From positions 18,078 through 82,077 of the forward strand of contig JAAVHX010000043.1 of assembly GCA_014799475.1 (NCBI GenBank): a stretch of DNA of 64,000 nucleotides, in the 5' to 3' direction. Under the pieces are notes generated by a model. That model ran no database searches. It saw nothing but the letters and a program-made list of their open reading frames with translations, and was not told where the DNA came from. Shown here piece by piece: positions 26,396-34,801 of this stretch (position 1 is its first letter; the number at the start of each line of letters is the position of its first letter). The DNA is from Clostridiales bacterium (GTDB taxonomy: Bacteria > Bacillota > Clostridia > Oscillospirales > Oscillospiraceae). The position numbers and the translations under genes were made by a program.

Positions 26396-26593
26396 ATGGC
26401 TCAAATTACAAAGGATACCATCATCGGCGATATTCTGGACATCGCGCCTGACACCGCTCCCATTTTCCTGTCCATTGGTATGCATTGCCTGGGCTGCCCG
26501 TCCTCCCGCGGAGAGACCGTGGAGCAGGCTTGCATGGTTCATGGGGTGGATGTGGATGCTCTGCTGGACAAGCTGAACGCCACCATCGCCTGA
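26396..26593 (+). CDS. DUF1858 hybrid-cluster-protein-associated redox disulfide protein
   Basis: A 65-residue protein matching the small DUF1858 domain often found with the hybrid cluster protein in anaerobes. It shows TKDTIIGDILDIAPDTAPIF followed by the Cys motif GMHCLGCPSSRGETVEQAC, where CxxC and a third Cys are conserved. ATG 26396 follows AGGAGG. It is monocistronic with its own promoter and terminator. A thiol-redox role is a family inference. Confidence 0.85.
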   Translation: MAQITKDTIIGDILDIAPDTAPIFLSIGMHCLGCPSSRGETVEQACMVHGVDVDALLDKLNATIA

Positions 26594-26605
26594 TTGGCAA
26601 CGTCT

Positions 26606-26632
26606 GAAAAGAGCGGAAATTCCGCTCTTTTC
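26606..26632 (+). terminator. terminator after the DUF1858 gene
   Basis: AAAAGAGCGGAAATTCCGCTCTTTTC: an AAAAGAGCGG/CCGCTCTTTT stem, potentially bidirectional. Confidence 0.85.
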
Positions 26633-26661
26633 GTTTATTTCTGGAAAGCGGGAGAGAGGAT

Positions 26662-28131
26662 ATGGAACTGGCACCCAGACTTCAAGCGATCGCGCAGCAG
26701 GTGCCTCAGGGCGCGAGACTGGCCGATGTGGGCACGGATCACGGCTACCTGCCTGTTTGGCTGCTGCTGAATGACCGTATTGAAGCGGCTGTCGCCGCCG
26801 ACCTGCGGGAGGGGCCGCTGAACCGGGCCAAGGAAACCGCCAAACAGTTTGGACAGAGCGAAAATATTTCCTTTCGTCTGTGCGACGGGCTGGCTGACAT
26901 CGCCGCGGACGAGGTGGATACGGTGGTGATCGCCGGAATGGGCGGGGAGACGATCGCTGCTATTTTGGATGCCGCGCCCTGGACGTGTCAGGACAAGCTG
27001 CTGCTTTTGCAGCCGATGACAGGAATGCCCCAGCTTCGCCTGTGGCTCCAGAGCCATAACTACTCCATCCTCAGTGAGCAAATTGTCCGGGAAGGAAAAA
27101 GGCTCTATAGTGTTTGGAGCGTCCGGGGCGGTTGGATGGCACCCCTATCTCCAGCGGAGCTTTGGGCGGGGAAAAACAGCCGCGACCCGCTCCGGTCAGA
27201 TTATCTAACTATGATTGAGGAGAAGGCCGAGAAAGCCCTGCGGGGACAGCTAGCCGCTCATGACCCCGACCAGACCGCCATTGCGGAGCTGGAAGAGGTA
27301 TTATCCGGGTTGCGCAAGATGAAAAAGGAGTTGAGATCCATGACGACTGTGGGCGAAGTGTTTGCTTTTTTGCAGAAAAAGGCTCCATTTGAGCTGCAGG
27401 AGGGGTTTGACAACGCAGGTTTCCTGGTTGGGAGGGAAGAGGCCCCTGTCAGCAAGATCCTGGTGGCGCTGGACATCACGGAGCAGGTTGTCCAGGAGGC
27501 CGCCGAACAGGGGGCTCAGCTCATTGTTTCCCACCACCCTGTGATCTTTGGCGGGGTGAAATCGGTGACAGACCAGACCGTCATCGGAAGAGTCTTGCTG
27601 GCCCTGGCGGAAAACCATATTGCCGCCATCTGCGCCCATACCAATCTGGACGCGGTGGAGGGAGGGGTCAACGACGCGCTGGCCCTGCGCCTGGGACTGG
27701 CTGACATCCGCCAATTAAAGCAAGAGGGCGTGGACGGGCAGGGGAGGCCCTATGGCATCGGCCGGGTGGGCTGTGTCTCTGAGCAACCCCTGTACGACTT
27801 TGCCATGGCGGTGAAAGGGCTACTGGGCGCCAACGGCATCCGGCTGGTGGACGGCGGCAGACCGGTTCACCAGGTCGCGGTGGGCGGCGGCGCCTGCGCG
27901 GAATTTATGAGCGACGCCCTGGCCCAGGGCTGCGATACCTTTGTCACCTCTGATGTGAAATACCATCAATTCCTGGAGGCGAGGGCCTTGGGTCTCAGCC
28001 TGGTGGACGCCGGGCATTTCCCCACAGAAAACGTGGTCTGCCCGGTATTGCAGGGCTGGCTGTCCAAAGCATTCCCCCAGGTGTCTGTGGCCGTTTCCCA
28101 GCGGCATACAGAGGTGTTCTCCTACCGTTGA
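26662..28131 (+). CDS. fused tRNA (adenine22-N1)-methyltransferase TrmK and Nif3-like protein
   Basis: A single 489-codon frame joins two proteins that are normally separate neighbours (yqfN/trmK and yqfO in B. subtilis). Residues 1 to ~225 are TrmK: motif I RLADVGTDHGYLPVWLL, VAADLREGPLNRAKE, VVIAGMGGETIAAIL and LLQPMTGMPQLRLWL. Residues ~227-489 are a Nif3/DUF34 metal-binding protein: QEGFDNAGFLVG, LIVSHHPVIFGGVKSV, AICAHTNLDAVEGGVND, FVTSDVKYHQFLEA and VDAGHFPTEN. The ATG at 27340 (residue 227) still has AAAAAGGAG 9 nt upstream, so the Nif3 part may also be made alone. Confidence 0.9.
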   Translation: MELAPRLQAIAQQVPQGARLADVGTDHGYLPVWLLLNDRIEAAVAADLREGPLNRAKETAKQFGQSENISFRLCDGLADIAADEVDTVVIAGMGGETIAAILDAAPWTCQDKLLLLQPMTGMPQLRLWLQSHNYSILSEQIVREGKRLYSVWSVRGGWMAPLSPAELWAGKNSRDPLRSDYLTMIEEKAEKALRGQLAAHDPDQTAIAELEEVLSGLRKMKKELRSMTTVGEVFAFLQKKAPFELQEGFDNAGFLVGREEAPVSKILVALDITEQVVQEAAEQGAQLIVSHHPVIFGGVKSVTDQTVIGRVLLALAENHIAAICAHTNLDAVEGGVNDALALRLGLADIRQLKQEGVDGQGRPYGIGRVGCVSEQPLYDFAMAVKGLLGANGIRLVDGGRPVHQVAVGGGACAEFMSDALAQGCDTFVTSDVKYHQFLEARALGLSLVDAGHFPTENVVCPVLQGWLSKAFPQVSVAVSQRHTEVFSYR

Positions 28132-28186
28132 TCCAGGCATGAAGCCGCCCCCGCCCTCATATGGTAGAGGGAAGGGGGACTGGCTT

Positions 28187-28906
28187 ATGAAGCGAGATAT
28201 GCTGCTGTTAGTACTGTGTCTGTGTGTGTTGGGCGGGGTGAGCTGGCTGGGCAGTAACCGGCCCGCGTCCGTGGCGGCCACAGCTTCTGTGGGAGGGCAA
28301 TGGACCCTGATTCTGGACGCCGGACACGGCGGGGAGGACGGCGGAGCCAGCACGGCGGCCGGGGATAAAGAGAGCGATATTAACCTGGCTATCGTACAAA
28401 AAACCCAGGCGCTGATGATTTTTTTGGGGGTTGAGCCCCGATTGAGCCGGGAGACAGACATTTCCCTGCACAGCGGCGGCGCGGAAACCCTCCGGCAGAA
28501 GAAGGTCTCCGATCTGAAAAACCGGGTCGCATTGGTGAAAAGCACCGAAGACGCTATACTGCTAAGTGTACATCAGAATCACTTTACAGATCCACGATAC
28601 AGCGGGTCTCAAGTCTTCTTTAACAGCGACGACATAAGCCGACAGTGGGGGGAGAGCACCCAGGAGGTGCTTCGGCAGGTATTGAGTCCGGGCAACGACC
28701 GAAAGGCCAAGCCCATGCCGGACGGTATCTACCTGTTTGACCACATCAACTGTCCGGCTATCCTGGTGGAGTGCGGTTTTCTCAGCAACGGGGAGGAGGC
28801 GGCGCTGCTGCTCACCGGTACCTATCAGAAAAAGATCGCGATGGCGCTGGCAGGGGCGTATTTTCATGAACTCCAGATGATGACTGCAACCTTGGGAGGG
28901 GAGTAG
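28187..28906 (+). CDS. N-acetylmuramoyl-L-alanine amidase (CwlD-like, amidase 3)
   Basis: Zinc amidase of 239 residues. An N-terminal signal/anchor (MLLLVLCLCVLGGVSWLG) is followed by the Amidase_3 domain: TLILDAGHGGEDGGAS (first His), NLAIVQKTQALMIFLG, SRETDISL, ILLSVHQNHFTDP (second His) and AILVECGFLSNGEEAALL (catalytic Glu). CwlD in sporulating Firmicutes makes muramic-delta-lactam in spore cortex, and the size and architecture fit it. ATG 28187 follows GAAGGGGG; the longer frame is unsupported. It ends 1 bp before radA. Confidence 0.85.
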   Translation: MKRDMLLLVLCLCVLGGVSWLGSNRPASVAATASVGGQWTLILDAGHGGEDGGASTAAGDKESDINLAIVQKTQALMIFLGVEPRLSRETDISLHSGGAETLRQKKVSDLKNRVALVKSTEDAILLSVHQNHFTDPRYSGSQVFFNSDDISRQWGESTQEVLRQVLSPGNDRKAKPMPDGIYLFDHINCPAILVECGFLSNGEEAALLLTGTYQKKIAMALAGAYFHELQMMTATLGGE

Positions 28907-28907
28907 T

Positions 28908-30272
28908 ATGGCCAAGGCCAAATCTTTGTTTTACTGCACGGAATGTGGAAATGAATCGCTGAAATGGCAGGGGAGATGCCCTGCCTGTGGGGCGTGGAAC
29001 ACCATTGTGGAACAACCCGCGGCAGACGTTAAGAAAAAAGCGGCGGCATCCGCTGCCGCCGGTCTTGGGGCACGCCGGCCCCGCCCAATGGCCGAGGTGG
29101 AGGCGGTGGATGAGCTGCGCTTCAACACCGGCATGAACGAATTGGATCGGGTGCTGGGCGGCGGCGCGGTGAAGGGTTCGCTGGTTCTGGTGGGCGGCGC
29201 GCCGGGTATCGGAAAGTCCACTTTGATGTTGCAGATCTGTGACAATTTGTGCCGCTTTTGTGATGTTTTATATGTATCTGGTGAGGAATCGGAGCGGCAG
29301 ATCAAGCTGCGCTCACAGCGGCTGGGTATCCGGGACGAGGGGCTTTACCTGTTTTCTGAAACCAATTTGGACGACATCGTGGCCGCCGTCCAGGAAAAAG
29401 AGCCGGATATCCTCATCGTAGACTCCATCCAGACCATTTACAATGGAGATTCCAGTTCCTCGCCGGGCAGCGTGGCCCAGGTGAAGGAGTGCACCATGGC
29501 GCTGATGCACCTGGCCAAAGGGATGGGCGTGACGGTATTTGTGGTTGGGCACATCAACAAAGAGGGCTCACTGGCCGGCCCCAAAGTGCTGGAGCATATG
29601 GTGGACTGCGTGCTCCACTTTGAGGGGGAGGAACACAATCCCTACCGCATTCTGCGGGCGGCCAAGAACCGCTTTGGCGCCACCAATGAGATCGGTGTGT
29701 TCGAAATGGGGGATCAGGGTCTGGAGGAGGTGCCCAACCCTTCGGAGGCCATGCTGGCAGGCAGACCGGAAAATATGCCCGGCTCCTGCGTCACCTGTGT
29801 GATGGAGGGGGTACGCCCTGTGCTGGCGGAGGTTCAGGCGCTGCTGTCGCCCTCGGCTTATGGAAATTCCAGGCGCACCAGCAATGGATTCGATTACAAC
29901 CGGGCCATGATGCTGCTGGCTGTGCTGGAGAAGCGGGGCGGACTGATGCTGTCCAATTGTGATTTTTATGTCAATGTCATCGGCGGCCTGACCCTGAACG
30001 AACCCGCCGCTGATCTGGCGCTCATTGTGGCGCTGGCGTCCAGCTTTCGGGACAAGCCCGTGCCCTTTGACCTGGCCGCCATCGGGGAAGTGGGGCTTAC
30101 TGGCGAACTTCGTTCCGTGAACGCCATCAACCAACGCTTGAGCGAGGTGCGGCGGCTGGGATTCACCAAATGCCTGGTGCCTGCCAGGAGCAACGGAAAG
30201 CTCGCCGTACCGGCCGGATTAGACCTGATTCGGGTCGGCAACATTCGCGAGGCCATCGCTGTGCTGATTTGA
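28908..30272 (+). CDS. radA: DNA repair protein RadA/Sms
   Basis: RecA-like branch-migration helicase for recombination. The 454-residue protein has the N-terminal zinc finger (CTECG...CPACG), Walker A GGAPGIGKSTLMLQICD, Walker B DILIVDSIQTIY, the RadA-specific KNRFG motif (AAKNRFGATNEIGVF) and a Lon-like C-terminal domain (LMLSNCDFYVNVIGGLTLNEPAADLA). Its 3' end overlaps a small gene on the opposite strand. Confidence 0.97.
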   Translation: MAKAKSLFYCTECGNESLKWQGRCPACGAWNTIVEQPAADVKKKAAASAAAGLGARRPRPMAEVEAVDELRFNTGMNELDRVLGGGAVKGSLVLVGGAPGIGKSTLMLQICDNLCRFCDVLYVSGEESERQIKLRSQRLGIRDEGLYLFSETNLDDIVAAVQEKEPDILIVDSIQTIYNGDSSSSPGSVAQVKECTMALMHLAKGMGVTVFVVGHINKEGSLAGPKVLEHMVDCVLHFEGEEHNPYRILRAAKNRFGATNEIGVFEMGDQGLEEVPNPSEAMLAGRPENMPGSCVTCVMEGVRPVLAEVQALLSPSAYGNSRRTSNGFDYNRAMMLLAVLEKRGGLMLSNCDFYVNVIGGLTLNEPAADLALIVALASSFRDKPVPFDLAAIGEVGLTGELRSVNAINQRLSEVRRLGFTKCLVPARSNGKLAVPAGLDLIRVGNIREAIAVLI

Positions 30273-30401
30273 CGGACGGGGCGTGAAGTTCAGGCAGGCG
30301 TCATTGGGGGCGGCCTGGCTGACCATGGATGGGGCTTGGGCCAACGTACACAGGCCCTCATCCTGATATTTGCAGTTCTGTGTGCATGGGATGAAGCTCA
30401 T
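30219..30401 (-). CDS. small cysteine-rich protein
   Basis: A 60-residue protein starting MSFIPCTQNCKYQDEGLC, with Cys at 6, 10, 17 and a late Cys in NDACLNF. The spacing fits a small metal-binding family common in Clostridia, sometimes mis-annotated as an acyl dehydratase. ATG 30401 has a perfect GAGGTGAT Shine-Dalgarno, and TATAAT lies upstream at 30440-30435. Its 3' end overlaps the radA 3' end by 54 bp, antisense. Function unknown. Confidence 0.7.
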   Translation of the reverse strand: MSFIPCTQNCKYQDEGLCTLAQAPSMVSQAAPNDACLNFTPRPSNQHSDGLANVADPNQV

Positions 30402-30468
30402 AGGGATCACCTCAAAGCTTTGGGATATGATCTTATTATAGAAAGGGGGGTGCTGGCTGGCATACATA

Positions 30469-30504
30469 CTCAAGTCAACAAAATAAAAATTTTGTTGACT
30501 TGAG
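30469..30504. repeat. perfect 16-bp inverted repeat
   Basis: Arms CTCAAGTCAACAAAAT and ATTTTGTTGACTTGAG separated by AAAA. It lies between the divergent small Cys-rich gene and the tyrosine recombinase. It lacks a T-run after it on either strand, so an operator is as likely as a terminator. Related half-sites occur at about 32345 and 42390. Confidence 0.7.
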
Positions 30505-30677
30505 GGGAGGGTAAAATCAGCTTTTGGGCTGTTTCGGTTCGGTCAGCGCCGTGATTAACCATTGCTGACCTGTAATGACGATCACGGTATTGGCATCTGT
30601 TTCTTCAGACTGCCGTCGTTGTTTCTGCCGTTTAGTCTGCCCAACTGTTTTCCTCTTATGAATGGCCGCCCACTGCT

Positions 30678-31715
30678 ATGGTAGATTATCGTACGGAGGC
30701 TCCTCCGATCCTGCGGGATTTTCTGGCCTACCACGAGACGATCCAAGGTCACTCCAGAAAAACCGTGGACGAGTATTTTCTGGATCTTCGCACCTTTTTC
30801 CGTTACATAAAAATTGAAAAAGGCCGTGTACCGCGCTCCACGCCTTTGGACGAGATTTCAATTGATGATGTGGATCTGGCGCTGGTTAAATCGGTCACGC
30901 TGGCAGATATTTACGCCTATCTCAGCTTTCTTAGCCGGGATCGGCTGAAGAACGCCAAAAATACCAGTTTGGGATTTGGTCTGGCGGCGTCGTCAAGGGC
31001 CAGAAAAGTTGCGGCGATCCGGTCTTTTTACAAGTATTTGGTAGTCAAAGCGAAGCTTTTGGACGAAAGCCCCATCCAGGAGCTGGACTCGCCAAAGATG
31101 CGCCAGTCTCTGCCGCGCTATTTGACGCTGGATGAGAGCATCCAGCTTTTGGAATCCATTGACGGCGACAACGCGGAACGGGATTTTTGCATCATTACGT
31201 TGTTTTTGAACTGCGGCGTACGGATCTCGGAGCTGGTTGGCCTCAACCTCTCCGACATCCGGGGCGACCGCCTGCGGGTTCTGGGCAAGGGCAACAAGGA
31301 ACGGGTGGTCTATCTCAACGCGGCCTGTCAAAATGCGATCGAGGATTGGCTGGCGGTGCGCTCCCGATCCGGCGCGTCGGATCCCTACGCCCTGTTTATC
31401 ACCCGCAAGCACACCCGGGTCACCAAGGCCGGAGTCCATAAAATGCTGAAAACTCGTTTCACAATTGCCGGACTGGACAGCACCAAATACTCCGCCCACA
31501 AGCTGCGCCACACCGCCGCTACGCTGATGCTGCAAAACGGCGTGGATGTGCGCACCCTCCAGGAGATTCTGGGCCACGAACACCTGAACACCACCCAAAT
31601 CTACACCCATGTGGACAGCGACGCGCTGCGGGACGCGGCCCAGTCAAACCCGCTGGGCGATCTCAAGGCAAAACCCCGAGGACGGCCGAAAAAGAAGCCT
31701 AGGGATGAGGATTAA
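30678..31715 (+). CDS. tyrosine recombinase (XerC/XerD-like) with AT-hook-like tail
   Basis: A 345-residue tyrosine recombinase with a SAM-like N-terminal core-binding domain (FLAYHETIQGHSRKTVDEYF). The catalytic set is complete: Arg in CGVRISELVGLN, Lys in VLGKGNKERVV, HKLRHTAATL (H-x-x-R), GHEHLNTTQ and the nucleophile Tyr in TQIYTHVD. The C-terminus ends KPRGRPKKKPRDED, an AT-hook core (RGRP) not usual in XerC. It is longer than XerD at 40793. No strong Shine-Dalgarno precedes ATG 30678. It is probably a chromosomal Xer paralogue and no element borders it. Confidence 0.9.
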   Translation: MVDYRTEAPPILRDFLAYHETIQGHSRKTVDEYFLDLRTFFRYIKIEKGRVPRSTPLDEISIDDVDLALVKSVTLADIYAYLSFLSRDRLKNAKNTSLGFGLAASSRARKVAAIRSFYKYLVVKAKLLDESPIQELDSPKMRQSLPRYLTLDESIQLLESIDGDNAERDFCIITLFLNCGVRISELVGLNLSDIRGDRLRVLGKGNKERVVYLNAACQNAIEDWLAVRSRSGASDPYALFITRKHTRVTKAGVHKMLKTRFTIAGLDSTKYSAHKLRHTAATLMLQNGVDVRTLQEILGHEHLNTTQIYTHVDSDALRDAAQSNPLGDLKAKPRGRPKKKPRDED

Positions 31716-31733
31716 ATGTTTAAGTGAAGGTAA

Positions 31734-31767
31734 AAAATAAGGCGCGGAGAGCTTTGCCCTCCGCGCC
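31734..31767 (-). terminator. terminator for the minus-strand amidase-like gene
   Basis: On the minus strand GGCGCGGAG, 9-nt loop, CTCCGCGCC followed by TTATTTTTT. Confidence 0.8.
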
Positions 31768-31773
31768 GTCGAT

Positions 31774-32313
31774 TTATCCCTGGCCTGGAGCGGAACCATC
31801 AATTACCTTGATCGCTCCCACGATGTGGAGAAAACGCCACTCCACCACGTTCTCGTAGCTGTCCAGCGGCCGGTAGTCGGCATCGTTGGAGTGGGCCGCG
31901 ACGAGGATGTTGTCCGGCCTGGGCGTGGCCCCCACCGAAACGATCACCGGCGTGTGGGCAAACACTTCCCCGCTGGTCTCAAACCGGAGCTGGACAAAGT
32001 CGCCGGGGCGCAGAAAGTCCATGTGTACCTGGATGCCGATGGGGCCGTCGGTGGGCTGGGCCCGGGTCATGAATTCCCAAAAAAACGGCACCCCCGTCCA
32101 GGCGGGCGCCCGGTCGGTGGCGTCGATGTAGTACCAGCCGAAGTCCGGCGTAAAGTTCATGATACCCGTGCCGGCGTACAGGCATTGAGACGCGAAATTG
32201 GTGCAGTCGCCGCCGATCTCGCTGAAATCATAGAAGGCCGGGTTGCGGCTGTAGGCCCATTTGTGGGCGTAAGCCACCGCCGCCCGGCGGTTGTATGGGA
32301 GCAGCTGGATCAT
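31774..32313 (-). CDS. putative amidase-domain protein (Amidase_6 type)
   Basis: A 179-residue protein resembling the Cys-His amidase-like domain found in Firmicutes spore and cell-wall proteins. Its motifs are YNRRAAVAYAHKWAYSRNPAFY, then GGDCTNFASQCLYAG with the probable catalytic Cys, and FAHTPVIVSVG with the probable His. ATG 32313 follows GGGGGAGAGG; the longer frame upstream is not needed. No signal peptide is visible, so it may act in the mother cell or be released. Substrate unknown. Confidence 0.8.
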   Translation of the reverse strand: MIQLLPYNRRAAVAYAHKWAYSRNPAFYDFSEIGGDCTNFASQCLYAGTGIMNFTPDFGWYYIDATDRAPAWTGVPFFWEFMTRAQPTDGPIGIQVHMDFLRPGDFVQLRFETSGEVFAHTPVIVSVGATPRPDNILVAAHSNDADYRPLDSYENVVEWRFLHIVGAIKVIDGSAPGQG

Positions 32314-32426
32314 ACTGCCTCTCCCCCTTTCCCGCCATCCTATGCCTGCCGTCATTTTGTTGACACTGTCTGGCAAAAAATTTTTCTGATTTGTGGTTTT
32401 TGTCCAGAAAAAGCTGGAGCTTTTGC

Positions 32427-32455
32427 TTGCATTTTTTCGTTTCCAATGTTAAAAT
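32427..32455 (+). promoter_or_regulatory. promoter of fba-pfp
   Basis: TTGCAT (32427-32432), 17 bp, TAAAAT (32450-32455); ~45-nt leader to the fba ATG with AAGGAG. Confidence 0.75.
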
Positions 32456-32505
32456 CATAACATATACCCCAGCAAATCAATATTATTTTAAGGAGTTGGT
32501 CAACT

Positions 32506-33474
32506 ATGCCACTGGTTACCTCTACCGAAATGTTCAAGAAAGCCTACAATGGTGGTTACGCCGTCGGCGCTTTCAACGTCAACAACATGGAGATCGTCCA
32601 GGGTATCACCGAGGCCTGCCGCGAGGAGAAGGCCCCCGTCATCCTCCAGGTTTCCAAGGGTGCCCGTGCTTACGCCAACCACACTTATCTGGTCAAGCTG
32701 GTTGAGGCCGCGGTCATCGAGTGCCCCGAGATCCCCATCGTGCTCCACCTGGATCACGGCGACAGCTTTGAGACCTGCAAGAGCTGCATCGACGGCGGCT
32801 TCACCTCCGTCATGATCGACGCCTCCTCCAAGCCCTTCGAGGAGAACATCGAAATCACCAAGAAGGTGGTCGAGTACGCTCACGATCACGGCGTGGTGGT
32901 CGAGGCCGAGCTGGGCGCTCTGGCCGGTGTGGAGGACGAGGTCAACGTCTCCGCCGAGGAGTCCCACTACACCCGCCCCGAGGAGGTCGAGGAGTTCGTG
33001 TCTAAGACCGGCTGCGACTCCCTGGCTATCGCCATCGGCACCAGCCACGGCGCCTACAAGTTCACCGCCGCCCAGTGCACCCGCAACGAGAAGGGCGAGC
33101 TGGTTCCCCCTCCCCTGCGCTTCGACATCCTGGAAGAGGTCGTCAAGCGTCTGCCCGGCTTCCCCATCGTGCTCCACGGCTCCTCTTCCGTGCCCCAGAA
33201 CTACGTGAAGATGGTCAACGCCAACGGCGGCAAGATGCCCGACGCCGTGGGTATCCCCGAAGAGCAGCTGCGTAAGGCCGCCGAGAGCGCCGTGTGCAAG
33301 ATCAACATCGACTCCGACCTGCGCCTTGCCATGACCGGCACCATCCGCCAGTTCTACACCGAGCATCCCGACAAGTTTGACCCCCGCGAGTACCTGAAGC
33401 CCGCCCGCGCCAATATCAAGGAGCTGGTGCGCCACAAGCTGGTGAACGTGCTGGGCTGCAACGGCAAGGCCTGA
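32506..33474 (+). CDS. fba: class II fructose-1,6-bisphosphate aldolase
   Basis: Zinc aldolase interconverting fructose-1,6-bisphosphate with DHAP and GAP. The 322-residue protein starts PLVTSTEMFKKAYNGGYAVG. Zn/substrate motifs are VLHLDHGDSFETCKSCIDGG, VVEAELGALAGVEDEV, IGTSHGAYKF and IVLHGSSSVPQ, ending in RQFYTEHPDKFDPREYLKP. Codon use is strongly biased to C/G-ending codons, as expected for a highly expressed gene. It is co-transcribed with the next phosphofructokinase. Confidence 0.97.
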   Translation: MPLVTSTEMFKKAYNGGYAVGAFNVNNMEIVQGITEACREEKAPVILQVSKGARAYANHTYLVKLVEAAVIECPEIPIVLHLDHGDSFETCKSCIDGGFTSVMIDASSKPFEENIEITKKVVEYAHDHGVVVEAELGALAGVEDEVNVSAEESHYTRPEEVEEFVSKTGCDSLAIAIGTSHGAYKFTAAQCTRNEKGELVPPPLRFDILEEVVKRLPGFPIVLHGSSSVPQNYVKMVNANGGKMPDAVGIPEEQLRKAAESAVCKINIDSDLRLAMTGTIRQFYTEHPDKFDPREYLKPARANIKELVRHKLVNVLGCNGKA

Positions 33475-33502
33475 TTAACCAACAGCAAAGGAGAAATTCA
33501 AC

Positions 33503-34741
33503 ATGGCACAGTTAAAGGGCGCTTGCGTCATCGGCCAGTCCGGCGGCCCCACTTCCGTTATCAACGCCAGCGCGTACGGTGTGATCCGTACCGCGCTGGA
33601 CTGTCCCGACATCACCGCTGTCTACGGCATGGCCCACGGCATCAAGGGTATGCTGAACGACCAGCTGTACGACATGGGCCAGGAGGACGCCAAGGAGCTG
33701 GAGCTTCTGCTCAATACCCCCTCCTCTGAGCTGGGCTCCTGCCGCTACAAGATCGCCGATCCTGACGTGGACGACACCGATTACAAGCGCATCCTGGAGA
33801 TTTTCAAGAAGTATAACATCCGCTATTTCTTCTATAACGGCGGCAACGATTCCATGGACACCTGCGCCAAGGTCAGCCGCTTCATGGCCAAGTCCGGCTA
33901 TGAGTGCCGGGTGATGGGCGTGCCCAAGACCATCGACAACGACCTGTTCGGCACCGACCACTGCCCCGGCTTCGCCTCCGCCGCCAAGTATATCGCCACC
34001 TCCTGCGCCGAGGTGTACAAGGATGGCCGGGTGTACGACACCGGAATGGTCACCGTGATCGAGATCATGGGCCGTCACGCCGGCTGGCTGGCCGGCGCCG
34101 CCGCCCTGGCGGGCGTGGTGGGTTGCGCCCCCGACCTGGTCTACCTCCCCGAGGTGGACTTTGACATGGACAAGTTCCTGGCCGACGTGGACGCCATCTA
34201 CAAGAAGAACGGCAACTGCATCGTAGCCGTCTCCGAGGGCATCCACTACGCCGACGGTTCCTTCGTGTCCGAGGCCAAGACCTCCGCCACTGACGGCTTT
34301 GGCCACGCCCAACTGGGCGGTCTGGCCGCGCTGCTGGCCAACGTGGTCAAAGAAAAGACCGGCGCCAAGGTCCGCGGCATCGAGCTCTCCCTGCTCCAGC
34401 GCTGCGGCGCCCATCTGGCCTCCCAGACCGACATCGACGAGTCCTTCCTGGCGGGCAAGACCGCCGTGGAGGCCGCCGTGGCCGGCGAGACCGACAAGAT
34501 GGTGGGCTTCGAGTGCTCCCGCGAGGGCGGCAAGTACACCTGCAAGACCAAGCTGTTCAACCTCTCCGAGGTGGCCAACTTCGAGAAGAAGGTGCCCCTG
34601 GAGTGGATCAACGCGGAAGGCAACGGCGTTAACCAAGGCTTTATCGACTATGCCCTGCCCCTGATCCAGGGTGAGAACCACAGGGCCACTGAGAATGGCC
34701 TGCCCCGCTTTGCCCGCCTGAAAAAGGTACTGGCGAAGTAA
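33503..34741 (+). CDS. 6-phosphofructokinase, PPi-dependent type (predicted)
   Basis: A 412-residue PFK-family enzyme 28 bp after fba. The phosphate-binding loop reads YNGGNDSMDT (~residues 112-120) and is followed by VPKTIDNDLFGTD (~140-152). Lys in PKTIDND in place of the Gly of ATP-PFK PGTIDND is a recognised mark of pyrophosphate-using enzymes; the first motif is GGND rather than the usual PPi-type GGDD. It also has EIMGRHAGWLAGAAAL. Codon bias is as strong as in fba. It would make glycolysis reversible and save ATP. The donor must be measured. Confidence 0.85.
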   Translation: MAQLKGACVIGQSGGPTSVINASAYGVIRTALDCPDITAVYGMAHGIKGMLNDQLYDMGQEDAKELELLLNTPSSELGSCRYKIADPDVDDTDYKRILEIFKKYNIRYFFYNGGNDSMDTCAKVSRFMAKSGYECRVMGVPKTIDNDLFGTDHCPGFASAAKYIATSCAEVYKDGRVYDTGMVTVIEIMGRHAGWLAGAAALAGVVGCAPDLVYLPEVDFDMDKFLADVDAIYKKNGNCIVAVSEGIHYADGSFVSEAKTSATDGFGHAQLGGLAALLANVVKEKTGAKVRGIELSLLQRCGAHLASQTDIDESFLAGKTAVEAAVAGETDKMVGFECSREGGKYTCKTKLFNLSEVANFEKKVPLEWINAEGNGVNQGFIDYALPLIQGENHRATENGLPRFARLKKVLAK

Positions 34742-34756
34742 AAAAGCAACGCAAAA

Positions 34757-34795
34757 AAAAGCACCGGGTTCCAAAGGAAACCCGGTGCTTTTTTA
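34757..34795. terminator. bidirectional terminator between pfp and pfkA
   Basis: AAAAGCACCGGGTT, 7-nt loop, AAACCCGGTGCTTTTTT; it serves the two convergent transcripts. Confidence 0.9.
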
Positions 34796-34801
34796 TGTTC
34801 A

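Noticed and set aside
33512..34774. 420-codon minus-strand open frame
   Set aside because: Antisense of the strongly codon-biased phosphofructokinase gene; Gly/His/Val-rich.
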